64,000 nucleotides of DNA from Hyunsoonleella ulvae (GTDB lineage: Bacteria; Bacteroidota; Bacteroidia; Flavobacteriales; Flavobacteriaceae). The position numbers were made by a program, and so were the translations under genes. The DNA is taken from positions 186,001-250,000 of the forward strand of contig NZ_JAEPJQ010000004.1 of assembly GCF_016827605.1 (NCBI RefSeq). Direction: 5' to 3'. The notes beneath the pieces are model-generated. The model was not told the origin of the DNA, made no database searches, and was given only the letters and a program-made list of their open reading frames with translations. Positions within the stretch are counted from its first letter, which is position 1; each line of letters starts with the position of its first letter. Of this stretch, positions 18,531-28,587 are shown piece after piece.

Positions 18531-19263
18531 TTATAGATTCTAAAAGTTGTAAAAATTCTTTTTTTCTACTCCTAGCTAAATCAACCTCAGTATCGTCTAT
18601 CAACTGTATTACACCTCCTCTTCCATTTATGTAGCCTTTAACACAATTCATATTAATAATATTTGATTGATGTACCCTAAAGAAATTATGACTACCCAAA
18701 AGTTCTTCATACTCTTTTAAAGTTTTTGCCACAAGAAGTTGTTCTCCATTCAGAAAATAAATTTTAGTATAATTTCTCTCTCCAGATAATCTGAGAATTT
18801 CTTTGTAATTCACAATTCTGTAACCTTCTTTATGAGGCAGCACAATTTGTTCATGTTTATCATCTAATTGATGTGCTCTAAAAATATTGTATTGAGATTT
18901 ACTAATTTTTCTCCTAGGGACTTTAGCAACTGCTTCCTGAAGTTCTTTAAAGTTTATGGGTTTCAACAAATAGTCTAAAACACCAAACTTAATTGCTTTT
19001 AATGCATAGTTATTGTGAGCAGTAGTAAAAATAACATGAAAGTCATGATGCTCCAATGATCCTAATAAATCGAATCCATTTTCAAATGGCATATTGATAT
19101 CTAAAAAAATTAAATCTGGATTAAATTTTTCAATCAATTCTCTAGCGGTGTTAGCTGACGAGGCTTTCCCTAATATCTGTACATCTTTACAGAAAAGCTT
19201 TAGCATTCCGGTTAACGTTTCTAATGCTCCTTTTTCATCATCAACCAATATTGTTTTTATCAT
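18514..19263 (-). CDS. LytTR-family response regulator
   Basis: A 249-residue response regulator. The receiver domain has the acidic pair DD at 8-9, phospho-acceptor Asp-55 (DLIFLDINMP), Thr/Ala of the switch near 81 and Lys-101 (DYLLKPI). The C-terminal LytTR DNA-binding domain spans about 140-245 (GERNYTKIYFLNGEQLLVAKTLKEYE split over two strands; FFRVHQSNIINMNCV). Its ATG overlaps the stop of the sensor kinase by 4 bases, so the two are a coupled two-component pair. Confidence 0.93.
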   Translation of the reverse strand: MIKTILVDDEKGALETLTGMLKLFCKDVQILGKASSANTARELIEKFNPDLIFLDINMPFENGFDLLGSLEHHDFHVIFTTAHNNYALKAIKFGVLDYLLKPINFKELQEAVAKVPRRKISKSQYNIFRAHQLDDKHEQIVLPHKEGYRIVNYKEILRLSGERNYTKIYFLNGEQLLVAKTLKEYEELLGSHNFFRVHQSNIINMNCVKGYINGRGGVIQLIDDTEVDLARSRKKEFLQLLESITNESF

Positions 19264-22200
19264 GAGATTTTTTTAGGCAATTTAATTTCAACCTTGGTTC
19301 CTGTATTATTCTCTAAACTTTCAATAAAAATTTTCGGTTCTCTAGTACTTCTCTCTCCCCATACAGCTTCTAATCGCTTCTGTGTAATTACTAAACCAGA
19401 ATTATTATTTTTTTCGCTTTTACTACTTTTAAAACCTTTTCCGTTATCAACTACCAAGCATAAAATATGGTCATTTAATTCCTTAAAGGATATCTGTATT
19501 AGTTTATCGTTCTCCTTGTTATAAAACCCATGTATGATTGCATTTTCAACAATTGGTTGTATAAACATTGGAGGAATCTGTACATTATACACATCAATTC
19601 CTGTGGTTACAAACTCTAACACAACTGGATGAGAAAATCTTAAATTTTCCAAATCCACATAATTTTTAAGAACTTCTATTTCATCTTGAATAGATACAAA
19701 TTTCTTCTCTGAATGCTCTAATGAGAATCTAATTAACTTTCCGAATTTATTAAAGTAATCTAAAGATCTTTTTACATTGTTTGCGATTATAAACTGCTGA
19801 ATAGAATTTAATGCATTAAAGATAAAATGTGGATTAATTTGGTTGATTAATGCTTTTAATTCCATTTTATCCCTCTCTAACTCAAGCTCTGTATTAGCTT
19901 TCGCAAGCTCAATATTCTGCTTCTCTATGGTTTTTGTCCGCTCTTCAACGATTTTCTCCAGGGCCAATTGTTTTCTTTTCATAACAGAGCTATACCATTT
20001 AAAAGAAAAAACAAATAATAATACCCCAAGTATTACATAGGCTAATTTTGCCCAAAAACTTAACCACCACGGAGCAGTTATTGAAAAAGGATATTCCAGT
20101 GTTTTACTCCATAGTTTTGTTTTACCTACAGCTTTTACTTTTAAAGTATAGTTCCCAACTGGTATATTTCTGTAATCTGCATAATTATTATATGTTGGCG
20201 TGCTCCATTTTTCATCTAAACCATCAATTTTAAAAGAAAACTTAACATCATGAGAAGCTTTCCAATCTATTGCTGAGAACTTAAAATTTAAGTGATTGTA
20301 ATTATGAGGTAAAACTAATTTTTCAGGATAATTTTTAAAAGCTTTTACATTTGAAATATAATTATCTAAGTCTGATAACTTATGTAGAGATTTTAAATAG
20401 TCTTTTTCATTTAGTGATCTATAGTCCACAAATTGCTCATTTATTTCTACAGTGCTGAGACTTAAACTTGGAGGATCAACTGGTAATTTAAAAGAATCTA
20501 AACTCAAATTAATGAGACTATTACTTGTTGAAAATCTTAAAACTCTATTGTGATCTATTAGAGTATTTCCATGAAAGTCGATACTTTTAAGACCATCTTC
20601 TTTTTTATAATTAATAATAAACGCATTACCTCTATCTACCTTTTTGTATTCATCAACCTTTTCAACTAATCTTTCATCCATTACAATACAACTAAGTCCC
20701 CTCATAGTAGTTAACCATAAATTATTACTATAATCTTCAGTTACTGATGAGACACCTTTATCTAGTACTCCTTCCTTTTCGGTAAAATTGGTAAATTCAG
20801 AGCCGTCAAATCTAGAGGCTCCACCAGAAGTAGAAACCCAAATATTATGCTTGCTATCTTCCATTACCGCTAATACACTATTACCAGACAATCCTTCATT
20901 TTCTGTATAAAAAATAAAAGTATCATTCCGCATATTATATTTGCATACACCTAATTTATTTGTACCAAACCATATATTATTTTTACTATCCTCATATATA
21001 CATAAGACACCATTTTCTGAAAGATCTTTAGAAAGCGTATAATTCGTAATTAAACCATTGTTTAATTTACTTAAACCAGAATTGTATCCTGCAAACCATA
21101 TATTACGTTTACTGTCTTCTATTAACTCAAAAACACGCTCGTGTTTTAAACCACTATTTCTATCATACTGGTAAAAATTTGTACCATCAAATTTTATTAA
21201 CCCTTTCCAAGTACCAAACCACACGTCATTATTATAATCTGTAATAACTTCAAAGATCTCATAATAATTTACTCCTTGATTCTCTCCATACACAGTATAA
21301 TTCTTACCATCATATTTACAAAGTTCTCCTCCAGCATTGGCATACCATAGATTATTATACCGATCCTCATATATAGAATACACCATTTTAGAGGCTGATG
21401 ATTCATCTGATTTTGGATTGGAACTCCCTGACGTAAATGAGTTTATGTTAAATTTAAAAGCACCTCCTGCTTGGGTACCTGCCCATAAGTTTTGCTTACT
21501 GTCTATTATAAGTGTTCTTATTCTATCATTAGGCAAGCCCTGCTTTATGGAAATATGTTGAATGGTGTTACCATCATATTTACTTAGCCCTTTTTTATTA
21601 CTAGCAAACCACAAATTTCCATTATTATCCTCTTGAATTCCCTTAATGGAATTACTTTGCATACCATGTTCCTTTGTGAAAATTGATAAGGTTTTACCAT
21701 TGTACTTACACAAACCACCATCATAAGTACCAAACCACATATCATGTTTACTATCTTCAAAGATTGCGATAATATTGTTTGGAGGAAAACCATCTTTAGA
21801 GGTATAGTTTATAAATTTAGAGTTACTATACACTGTAATACCTTTTGTGGTACCAAACCAGATATTGCCTTTAGAGTCATTAAAAACCGAAATTACGATG
21901 TTACCAGACAATCCATCTTCTGTGGTATAACTTGTAAATGTTTTACCATTATATTTTACAATGCCTTGATCTGTAGCAAACCAAATATTTCCCTTTTTAT
22001 CTTGTGTTAAACCAAATACTCTATCACTTAAAAACCCATTCTTTTTTGAATAATGAACAAAGTGTTTCCCATCATACTTTACTACACCATGAGGCAAACT
22101 AGAGAACCAAAAATTCTTTTTATCATCCTCCAACATTGCCCATATATTAGTTTGAGATAAAATACCATTACCTCCTGTGAAATTTACAAATTCCTTACCG

Positions 22201-22778
22201 TCATATCTAGTTAAACCATCAAAATAATGTCCAAACCAAATATAGCCTCTAGAGTCTTCCATGATTGAATAGATATATTCGGATAAGCCTTCATCTAACC
22301 CTATACATTTTATATCATATAATGCATTATCTCTATAGGTTGGTTCATTTGCTTTTTTTGGTTTTTTCAGCCTAATATCTAGTGTTACCCCAACCAATAC
22401 AGTATCCTTTCCCAGGTTTTTTGATTTTAAGTTTAGAGCATTTAATTTATCTGTTATTGAAAGAATTTCTCTAGCCTGTGGTTGTTTTAGTACATTGATA
22501 TTGTTGTGCGCCTTATACTCTAAAGGTTTATTCTTGATTTTTTTCTTACTTACTTTACCAATTGTAACAACATCTTTTTTAAGCTTAACAGGAACTCCAG
22601 TAAACAAGGTATCCCCAGATAAAAGAACTAAAAAATCCTTCTCTGTTTCTGTATTTTCTAATAGTTCCACAGGAGTATTATGTTTTGTTACGCAAGCACA
22701 CAACCATAAAATTTGCAAAACTAATAAGACTACACTTTTTTTCAATCTTGGTTTTTTATTTACACTTTTACGCAACAT
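19260..22778 (-). CDS. Large two-component sensor kinase with beta-propeller sensor (LytS-type kinase domain)
   Basis: A 1172-residue membrane kinase. The N terminus is basic then hydrophobic with a lipobox-like CAC (about residue 29). A linker region (about 50-150) precedes about fourteen propeller repeats of the type SIMEDSRGYIWFG/KYDGKTF (about 165-750), which would make two seven-bladed sensors. A Y_Y_Y domain follows (about 800-905), one transmembrane helix (about 915-935), a coiled coil, and a His_kinase domain with INPHFIFNALNS (His-984) and HATPase boxes ENAIIHGF and VDNGKGF. It resembles hybrid sugar sensors in layout but has no AraC output; the partner is the LytTR regulator that overlaps it. 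Confidence 0.93.
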   Translation of the reverse strand: MLRKSVNKKPRLKKSVVLLVLQILWLCACVTKHNTPVELLENTETEKDFLVLLSGDTLFTGVPVKLKKDVVTIGKVSKKKIKNKPLEYKAHNNINVLKQPQAREILSITDKLNALNLKSKNLGKDTVLVGVTLDIRLKKPKKANEPTYRDNALYDIKCIGLDEGLSEYIYSIMEDSRGYIWFGHYFDGLTRYDGKEFVNFTGGNGILSQTNIWAMLEDDKKNFWFSSLPHGVVKYDGKHFVHYSKKNGFLSDRVFGLTQDKKGNIWFATDQGIVKYNGKTFTSYTTEDGLSGNIVISVFNDSKGNIWFGTTKGITVYSNSKFINYTSKDGFPPNNIIAIFEDSKHDMWFGTYDGGLCKYNGKTLSIFTKEHGMQSNSIKGIQEDNNGNLWFASNKKGLSKYDGNTIQHISIKQGLPNDRIRTLIIDSKQNLWAGTQAGGAFKFNINSFTSGSSNPKSDESSASKMVYSIYEDRYNNLWYANAGGELCKYDGKNYTVYGENQGVNYYEIFEVITDYNNDVWFGTWKGLIKFDGTNFYQYDRNSGLKHERVFELIEDSKRNIWFAGYNSGLSKLNNGLITNYTLSKDLSENGVLCIYEDSKNNIWFGTNKLGVCKYNMRNDTFIFYTENEGLSGNSVLAVMEDSKHNIWVSTSGGASRFDGSEFTNFTEKEGVLDKGVSSVTEDYSNNLWLTTMRGLSCIVMDERLVEKVDEYKKVDRGNAFIINYKKEDGLKSIDFHGNTLIDHNRVLRFSTSNSLINLSLDSFKLPVDPPSLSLSTVEINEQFVDYRSLNEKDYLKSLHKLSDLDNYISNVKAFKNYPEKLVLPHNYNHLNFKFSAIDWKASHDVKFSFKIDGLDEKWSTPTYNNYADYRNIPVGNYTLKVKAVGKTKLWSKTLEYPFSITAPWWLSFWAKLAYVILGVLLFVFSFKWYSSVMKRKQLALEKIVEERTKTIEKQNIELAKANTELELERDKMELKALINQINPHFIFNALNSIQQFIIANNVKRSLDYFNKFGKLIRFSLEHSEKKFVSIQDEIEVLKNYVDLENLRFSHPVVLEFVTTGIDVYNVQIPPMFIQPIVENAIIHGFYNKENDKLIQISFKELNDHILCLVVDNGKGFKSSKSEKNNNSGLVITQKRLEAVWGERSTREPKIFIESLENNTGTKVEIKLPKKIS

Positions 22779-22940
22779 TAAACATGAAATCTAAATACTA
22801 TTTTACTTGTTTTATTTTTTTACAAATATTTGATTTTTACCCAATTATACTTCAATTTGTACTAACTGATAAATTAAGATACTATTTAAAATCATAATCT
22901 TTATTTTAGTTTAACCCTAAACCAAATTCTCTCTGAAAAT

Positions 22941-23702
22941 ATGCTTAAAGTTTTAATTATAGAAGATGAATCTATTTCTAGTAAATATATTATCTCTTTA
23001 CTTAACAAATGTTTCCCTGACAAATTTATTATAGAAAAGGAACTGGATAATATTGTTGAAACTATTTCTTGGTTTAAGAACAATGAAATTCCTGATCTTA
23101 TCTTTATGGACATACAACTAAGTGATGGCGTATGTTTTGAAATTTTTAAAGAAGTTGAAATATATTGCCCCATAATTTTCACTACTGCTTATGATGCCTA
23201 TGCCATAAAAGCTTTTAAAACAAGTGGTATAGATTATCTTTTAAAGCCAATTACAGAAAAAGAATTTCATCGAGCAGTTTCTAAGTTTTTTAAAATGCGA
23301 GAACTTAACATGGATTTAAAACATGCAAGCAATAACATACACAAATTAAATTTGGATGTTGCTAAAGTATACAAAGACCGTTTTTTGGTAAAACTTGGAA
23401 ACAAATACACTCCTATAAAAATTAAGGACATTGCTTACTTCTATAAAGACGATATTACTTTTGCAAAAAGTTTTTCTGGTAACGTTTACCCCATGAACAA
23501 CTCTCTGTCTCATATTGAAAACTCTATAGACGAAACCCTTTTCTTTAGAGCAAATAGAACTTTTTTAGTAAACATAGATGCTATTGACTACTTGTCTCAA
23601 TACAAACCTGGTCAATTAACAATTAAGGTTAAACCTAAGTTTGATGATTTAATTGTGCTTAGCCAAGAGAGATCTAGCCATTTAAAATCTATTCTCAACT
23701 AA
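22941..23702 (+). CDS. LytTR-family response regulator
   Basis: A 253-residue regulator with a receiver domain (EDE at 8-10, Asp-57 in DLIFMDIQLSDG, Lys-102 in DYLLKPITEKEF) and a LytTR DNA-binding domain (about 145-250; FFRANRTFLVNIDAIDYL). It is closely similar in the receiver to the receiver-only protein at 28588-28965. It converges on the PAS kinase with a 4-base stop overlap, so the pair is neighbouring but not co-transcribed. Confidence 0.93.
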   Translation: MLKVLIIEDESISSKYIISLLNKCFPDKFIIEKELDNIVETISWFKNNEIPDLIFMDIQLSDGVCFEIFKEVEIYCPIIFTTAYDAYAIKAFKTSGIDYLLKPITEKEFHRAVSKFFKMRELNMDLKHASNNIHKLNLDVAKVYKDRFLVKLGNKYTPIKIKDIAYFYKDDITFAKSFSGNVYPMNNSLSHIENSIDETLFFRANRTFLVNIDAIDYLSQYKPGQLTIKVKPKFDDLIVLSQERSSHLKSILN

Positions 23703-24721
23703 CTCTTTTCTTTTATAAAAGGAATCCAAGCTTTATACGTATTCTCATCACTATCAAATATTGGTCTGTTATTATTTGTTATATACTCATATTGTTTTTT
23801 AATATTTTTTAATCCAATTCCTAAAGATTTAGCCTCTGTATTTATACGTTTAATTACATTATTTTTTATCTGTATGCCTCCATTAAGAGTCCCTACCTCT
23901 ATAAGTAACTTATTATCTTTATACAATGCATTGTGTTTAAATACATTTTCAATTAAAATCTGAACTGAAAAGGGCAATATGCGTTGCGATAAATCTTTAG
24001 TATCTATCTTATACTGAATATCAAATTTATCTTTAAAACGTACTTTTTGGAGATACTCATAATCCTTAATAAAATTCAATTCTTCTTCTAAAGTAACCGT
24101 TAACTTGTCCCTAATCTCCAAGATATAGCGATAAGAATGTGCCAACTTCTCAACGAACTGTTGTGCTGTATGACTATCTATATTTATAAGAGGTACAAGA
24201 ACACTTAAACTATTAAAGAAATAATGAGGACTTACCTGGTTTTTAAGCACTTGTAACTCTGCCTCAATTTTTTCTCTCTTTAACTGTTCTTTTTCTAATA
24301 ATGCTTCTCTAAGTTGCCTATCTCTTTCCCGTCTTAATGTAATATCAATAATAACTGCCAAAGCATAAGTATCATTACCTGTTTTGTAATAGTTTAAACT
24401 AATCTCAACAGGAAATTGAGAATTATCCTTTCTCAAGCCTAAAACTTCTACACCAATACCATGAGGTCGCTTTCTAGGGTGTTTAATATAACTGTTCCTT
24501 AATGGAACATGATCTCGCCTATCTGTTTCTGGCATTAAAACTTCAATTTTCTTACCTAACAATTCGTCTTCGGTGTAACCGAACATTTTTTCGGTTATGG
24601 GGTTTATCATTACAATAGTTCCCTTACTATCGGTTAATACCCAAGACTCCGTAGCAGTATTAAAAATGGTTTTTAAAAAATCTTCTGTGTAAAAATCTAA
24701 ATTGTTATTTGCAAATTTCAT
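23699..24721 (-). CDS. Cytoplasmic PAS-domain LytS-type histidine kinase
   Basis: A 340-residue kinase with no transmembrane segment. An N-terminal PAS domain (about 15-127: GTIVMINPITEKMFGYTEDELLGK, then a PAC-like stretch ending AVIIDITLRRE) leads through a coiled coil to the His_kinase domain: SPHYFFNSLS with His-166, and an HATPase domain (ILIENVFKHN, GIGLKNIKKQYE). It probably signals to the LytTR regulator that converges on it or to the receiver-only protein at 28.6 kb. It is the last gene of a minus-strand series. Confidence 0.9.
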   Translation of the reverse strand: MKFANNNLDFYTEDFLKTIFNTATESWVLTDSKGTIVMINPITEKMFGYTEDELLGKKIEVLMPETDRRDHVPLRNSYIKHPRKRPHGIGVEVLGLRKDNSQFPVEISLNYYKTGNDTYALAVIIDITLRRERDRQLREALLEKEQLKREKIEAELQVLKNQVSPHYFFNSLSVLVPLINIDSHTAQQFVEKLAHSYRYILEIRDKLTVTLEEELNFIKDYEYLQKVRFKDKFDIQYKIDTKDLSQRILPFSVQILIENVFKHNALYKDNKLLIEVGTLNGGIQIKNNVIKRINTEAKSLGIGLKNIKKQYEYITNNNRPIFDSDENTYKAWIPFIKEKS

Positions 24722-24726
24722 TAAGT

Positions 24727-26085
24727 TTATTCTTTAATGAATTTAGTTGTATGGCCTTCAAAATATACTACATAAAGTCCTTTACTAACGTTATTAAGTA
24801 CTATTTCAAATTCAATATTTTCTCCTGATTCAGTTTTATTAATTGGTAGTTTTACTTTTCTACCCCGCATATCGTAAATATATGGAATACTATTTTTTAA
24901 ATCTTTAATTTCCGACTTGTTGAATTTTAGATAAATGCTTTTTGAAGCAGGGATTGGGTGCACTTTAATCTTTGATGTATTTAAATTAACCTCAGCTAAA
25001 TTCAATACATTTCCCAAATAATTAGAATCAAAATAATCTCTGATATTAGTGTTTTCAGATTGTGATGTCATTTTATCATAAACCAAAAAACTTGCAATAT
25101 CTCCATGCATACTTTTTTCTTCTCCCAACTTAGAGTTTGTCTTAAATGCTGAGAATAAATAACCTATAGTAAATGTTCCTGGTAAAATTATATTTGTTGA
25201 GTACGTTTCATCTAGACCATTTATATAAACTGTAATCTTATCTAGCGTATCTCTATGAATTTCAATGAGCTGCCATTCATTTAAAACTACAGCATTATCA
25301 GGCGTAACTCTATAAACTGTATTTGGGTGTATTCTTAACTGCAAATAATTAGTTTGATATCTATGCCTAAAATAGTCTGTTGATTGTCCAAAATAATCCC
25401 AATCTTGAGTTTGAGCAACTGGTTTTGCTAGTAGAAAAATTGAAAATGCTCCTGTTAAATTTATAAAATCACTAATTTGAATTTCTAAGTACTTATCCTG
25501 ACTTGTATAATCCGTTGCAAAGGGCACTCCACCGCCTCCTCTCACACAAGGTTTCCCATTAATACAATTACTAATATAACAGGGTTTTATGCTATCATCC
25601 TGACCAAAATCTCTACCCGATGTATATTCAGGTGGATTAAATGTTCCTGTATAACTTGACTGATCTAACCAACGTCTAACACATCCTTCTCCACAATTGC
25701 CACTTACATCACAATACTGATCTGCTATTGGAGCACCTTCGGTATTAGATTCATTTAAGCAATCGTTAGTTTCACAGTAAGCAATATGATTTGTTGTATT
25801 TAAATTATCTGATTCAACGAAGAACATCAGATTGCTTATATCTTTTGGATTAGACTGAGCATGTACATTTGCAACATTAAAAATAAAAATTAAAGAGGAC
25901 CATGCCAAAATGGAAAATATTAATTCAAAATTCTCTTTAGTCTTATTTAAAGCTTTAAGCGTTTGTTTAATTTCCTTATTTATTCTTTTGTAACGTTCTA
26001 TGTCTTTCTTCAAATTTTCTTGCTCTTTAATTACATCAATTAGTTTTATATCCTCACATTGTATTTCAAAGTTTTGATACATCAT
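24727..26085 (-). CDS. T9SS-secreted lectin-like (LamG-type) protein with unusual N-terminal extension
   Basis: A 452-residue protein. Residues about 75-345 resemble a concanavalin A/LamG-like domain preceded by a Cys-rich stretch; the end (about 365-452, KVHPIPASKSIYLKFN...GLYVVYFEGHTTKFIKE) is a type A T9SS sorting domain, so it is expected to reach the cell surface. The only hydrophobic export segment (FELIFSILAWSSLIFIFNVANVHAQ) comes after about 52 charged, coiled-coil-like residues. There is no Met closer to it. It is 5 bases upstream of the PAS kinase on the same strand. Confidence 0.75.
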   Translation of the reverse strand: MMYQNFEIQCEDIKLIDVIKEQENLKKDIERYKRINKEIKQTLKALNKTKENFELIFSILAWSSLIFIFNVANVHAQSNPKDISNLMFFVESDNLNTTNHIAYCETNDCLNESNTEGAPIADQYCDVSGNCGEGCVRRWLDQSSYTGTFNPPEYTSGRDFGQDDSIKPCYISNCINGKPCVRGGGGVPFATDYTSQDKYLEIQISDFINLTGAFSIFLLAKPVAQTQDWDYFGQSTDYFRHRYQTNYLQLRIHPNTVYRVTPDNAVVLNEWQLIEIHRDTLDKITVYINGLDETYSTNIILPGTFTIGYLFSAFKTNSKLGEEKSMHGDIASFLVYDKMTSQSENTNIRDYFDSNYLGNVLNLAEVNLNTSKIKVHPIPASKSIYLKFNKSEIKDLKNSIPYIYDMRGRKVKLPINKTESGENIEFEIVLNNVSKGLYVVYFEGHTTKFIKE

Positions 26086-26132
26086 AACTTGTTAAAGGGT
26101 TGTGTTTAATGCATTACTTTATTTAATTGTAT

Positions 26133-26351
26133 TTAGTAGTTCTTAATCATTTTCACAAGATGATTAAGTTCTTTAACTGTATAGTCTTCAAGTTTTTGTT
26201 TGTAGGTTTCTTTTAACTTATCACAAGATTCTAAATGAATATTTTTTCTAAAATCATTTTTTATTCCTCTAATAGAATGTCTTAATTGTAATAAAGAGCT
26301 CTCAAAATTTTTGAGTCTTACCATTTTTTTGTCAGCTTCGTTAAGTCTCAT
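26133..26351 (-). CDS. Small charged coiled-coil protein, unknown
   Basis: 72 residues, rich in Lys, Leu, Glu, with heptad-like spacing (KNFESSLLQLRHSIRGIKND). No signal peptide or known domain. It sits 47 bases upstream of the T9SS lectin-like gene and 48 bases downstream of the adhesin-like gene, on the same strand. Its helical character recalls the N-terminal extension of the lectin-like protein next to it. It could be a real small gene or a remnant. Confidence 0.5.
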   Translation of the reverse strand: MRLNEADKKMVRLKNFESSLLQLRHSIRGIKNDFRKNIHLESCDKLKETYKQKLEDYTVKELNHLVKMIKNY

Positions 26352-26399
26352 TGTATTAATTATGTTCGATTGATTGATTGATTTTTTTTGTGATTAAGG

Positions 26400-28436
26400 C
26401 TAATTTAAATCTTCCCATGCGCTACCGGTATATACCCTTAGCTTGTCTGTAGCATCATCATAATACACATCTCCTCTGGTTGGCGTAGCAGGTGCTGTAC
26501 CAGGAGTTAGATTTACTAAAGTGTTTATTTTAACACTTCCCCCTACCGTTAATGTGTGGTTTAAACTTGTTATATCTGCATTTATTCCAACTCTGTCGTT
26601 TTGAAAATCCCCTCCAACTAGAGGTGTTAAAGAGTTTGTATTTTCAATAAACAATCTATTAGACCCAGTATTTAAAAACCCTGCCTGGTAACCAATAAGT
26701 ACGTTGCCACTTACAGAGGTTAACCCTGTACCAAAGCCCGCTTCATGACCAATAACAACATTATTACCCCCAGTTTGGTTATTGTAATTTGCGCGATAAC
26801 CTAGTGTAATATTGTTACTTCCTGTGGTATTATTGACACCAGATTCAAAAGCCATAGAAATATTATTATTCCCTGTAGTATTAAAATATGATGCTCTCCT
26901 ACCTATACTTAAATTATCTGTACCTGTGGTGTTCGAGTATAACGACAAACTTCCCATAGCTATGTTGTTGTCTGCGTTATTATTGTACAATGATTGAAAT
27001 CCTAGAGCAAGATTATACTCTCCTGTAGTGTTAGTATACAACGCCTCGTACCCCATACCAAAGTTATACTCTGCCGAGAGATTATTATACATAGCACTAA
27101 AGCCTAAGGAAATGTTATGATTCCCTGAGGTATTACTTAACAATGCTTGATCTCCTATTGCAATGTTCTCTGCTCCAGTAGTATTATTATATAAAGATCT
27201 ATAACCTAATGCATTGTTATGGTATCCCGTGGTATTAGAAAACAAAGCTTCATCACCCAACCCATTATTTTCATAACCAATAGTATTATTAAATAGTGAT
27301 TGATTTCCTAGACCTACATTTTTACTCCCTGTTGTATTTTGATACAAAGCTCTATAACCAATACCTATATTATCTTCTCCCGTAGTGTTTGTATTTAACG
27401 CTTGCATTCCTAAACCAATATTATCATCTCCTGTTGTATTATTTTGAAGTGAAAAAGATCCTAAAGCTGTGTTATTATTTCCTGAGGTATTGTTTTCTAA
27501 TGCTCTGTTACCAAAACCAAAATTAAAGCTCCCTGTAACGTTACTATTTAATGTTTGAAAACCAAAAGCACCATTGCCAACTCCTGTGGTATTAAACACC
27601 ATACTTCTGTAACCTACAGATACATTATCCACTCCTGTAGAGTTAAAATATAATGCACCTCTTCCTATAGCAACATTCCTACTCCCTGTGGTAGTTCGCT
27701 CCATACTTAAATGGCCTATAGCAACATTATCATTTGCACTAGTTGAAAATTGAAGTGATTGATATCCTAATGCAACATTGTTAAATCCTGTATTATTCTC
27801 TAAAGCAAAACTTCCTATAGCTACGTTATTTGAGGTTGTAGTATTCTCTCGTAAAGCTCTATGACCAACTGCTATATTATTAGAACCGTCAACATTAGAA
27901 TAACCAGCATCATTACCTACAAAAACATTTCTAGTAAAAGACAAGTTGTTATTTTCTCCTGCATTTAATCCTATAAATACTGAATTTCCAGTATTATGAA
28001 ATTCTAATTGTCCTCTAGTAGTGAATCTAGCACGTATAATATTATTTGTTCTAACATCTAAAGCCTGCAAGTCTGTTGTTCCTATAAAGTTTGTTCCATA
28101 AGAAGTCCCAGCATTACCGAGCGTATTCCATCCTCCTGAAGCACTAGCTCCAGAGGCTATACGTTCCCAAGCTGCACCATTCCAGAAATAAAACCCTGGT
28201 GTTATGTCGGCAATTGTTGCTGTGTTATATACCAATAAACTCTCTTCTTCTGTTCCAGTAATTGTCGTCGTGTCACTAGATGATGTTAATGCAATTCTGG
28301 GTATCAAAATTCCTGCATCTGTACTTTCCACATCAAGGATTGAAGATGCATTTGGAGATACTGTACCTATCCCTACTTGAGAATAGGAGCTCATCGCAAA
28401 CAAAAAACTCATGACAGTTAAATAGATAACTTTCAT
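26400..28436 (-). CDS. Adhesin-like surface protein with 17-residue YadA-head-type repeats
   Basis: A 678-residue exported protein. The signal peptide ends near residue 20 before QVGIGTVSPNASSILDVES. After a linker region, residues about 181-571 consist of some 23 repeats of 17 residues with consensus NTTGxxNxxxGxxALxx, the left-handed beta-roll type found in trimeric autotransporter heads. The C-terminal part (GVNADITSLNHTLTVGGSVKIN-like, then DVYYDDATDKLRVYTGSAWEDL) resembles tail-fibre or fimbrial proteins of Bacteroidota. No T9SS sorting domain is seen. It is probably a surface adhesin or fibre. Confidence 0.75.
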   Translation of the reverse strand: MKVIYLTVMSFLFAMSSYSQVGIGTVSPNASSILDVESTDAGILIPRIALTSSSDTTTITGTEEESLLVYNTATIADITPGFYFWNGAAWERIASGASASGGWNTLGNAGTSYGTNFIGTTDLQALDVRTNNIIRARFTTRGQLEFHNTGNSVFIGLNAGENNNLSFTRNVFVGNDAGYSNVDGSNNIAVGHRALRENTTTSNNVAIGSFALENNTGFNNVALGYQSLQFSTSANDNVAIGHLSMERTTTGSRNVAIGRGALYFNSTGVDNVSVGYRSMVFNTTGVGNGAFGFQTLNSNVTGSFNFGFGNRALENNTSGNNNTALGSFSLQNNTTGDDNIGLGMQALNTNTTGEDNIGIGYRALYQNTTGSKNVGLGNQSLFNNTIGYENNGLGDEALFSNTTGYHNNALGYRSLYNNTTGAENIAIGDQALLSNTSGNHNISLGFSAMYNNLSAEYNFGMGYEALYTNTTGEYNLALGFQSLYNNNADNNIAMGSLSLYSNTTGTDNLSIGRRASYFNTTGNNNISMAFESGVNNTTGSNNITLGYRANYNNQTGGNNVVIGHEAGFGTGLTSVSGNVLIGYQAGFLNTGSNRLFIENTNSLTPLVGGDFQNDRVGINADITSLNHTLTVGGSVKINTLVNLTPGTAPATPTRGDVYYDDATDKLRVYTGSAWEDLN
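26724..27896 (-). repeat. Array of about 23 coding 51-bp (17-residue) repeats
   Basis: Tandem in-frame units with the core N-x-T/S-G-x-x-N-hydrophobic-x-hydrophobic-G. DNA identity between units is low to moderate, so the array is ancient rather than a recent expansion. One unit lacks a residue (NNADNNIAMG). Confidence 0.75.
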
Positions 28437-28587
28437 ATTAAATAGTATTTGGGGTTATTTCGTTGAAATATATAAACACCAAGAGTAAAGAACACTCTGA
28501 TTACTTCTAAACACGAATATTCATTCCGTGAACTACGTTTTTTAACGTTTAAAAGATTAATGCGTTTTTCCCACTTTAAGGCGAAAC

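Noticed and set aside
26724-27896. Regularly spaced 51-bp repeats that at first look like a CRISPR array
   Set aside because: The repeats are in frame, encode a 17-residue beta-roll motif, have no constant repeat/variable spacer pattern and no cas genes nearby.
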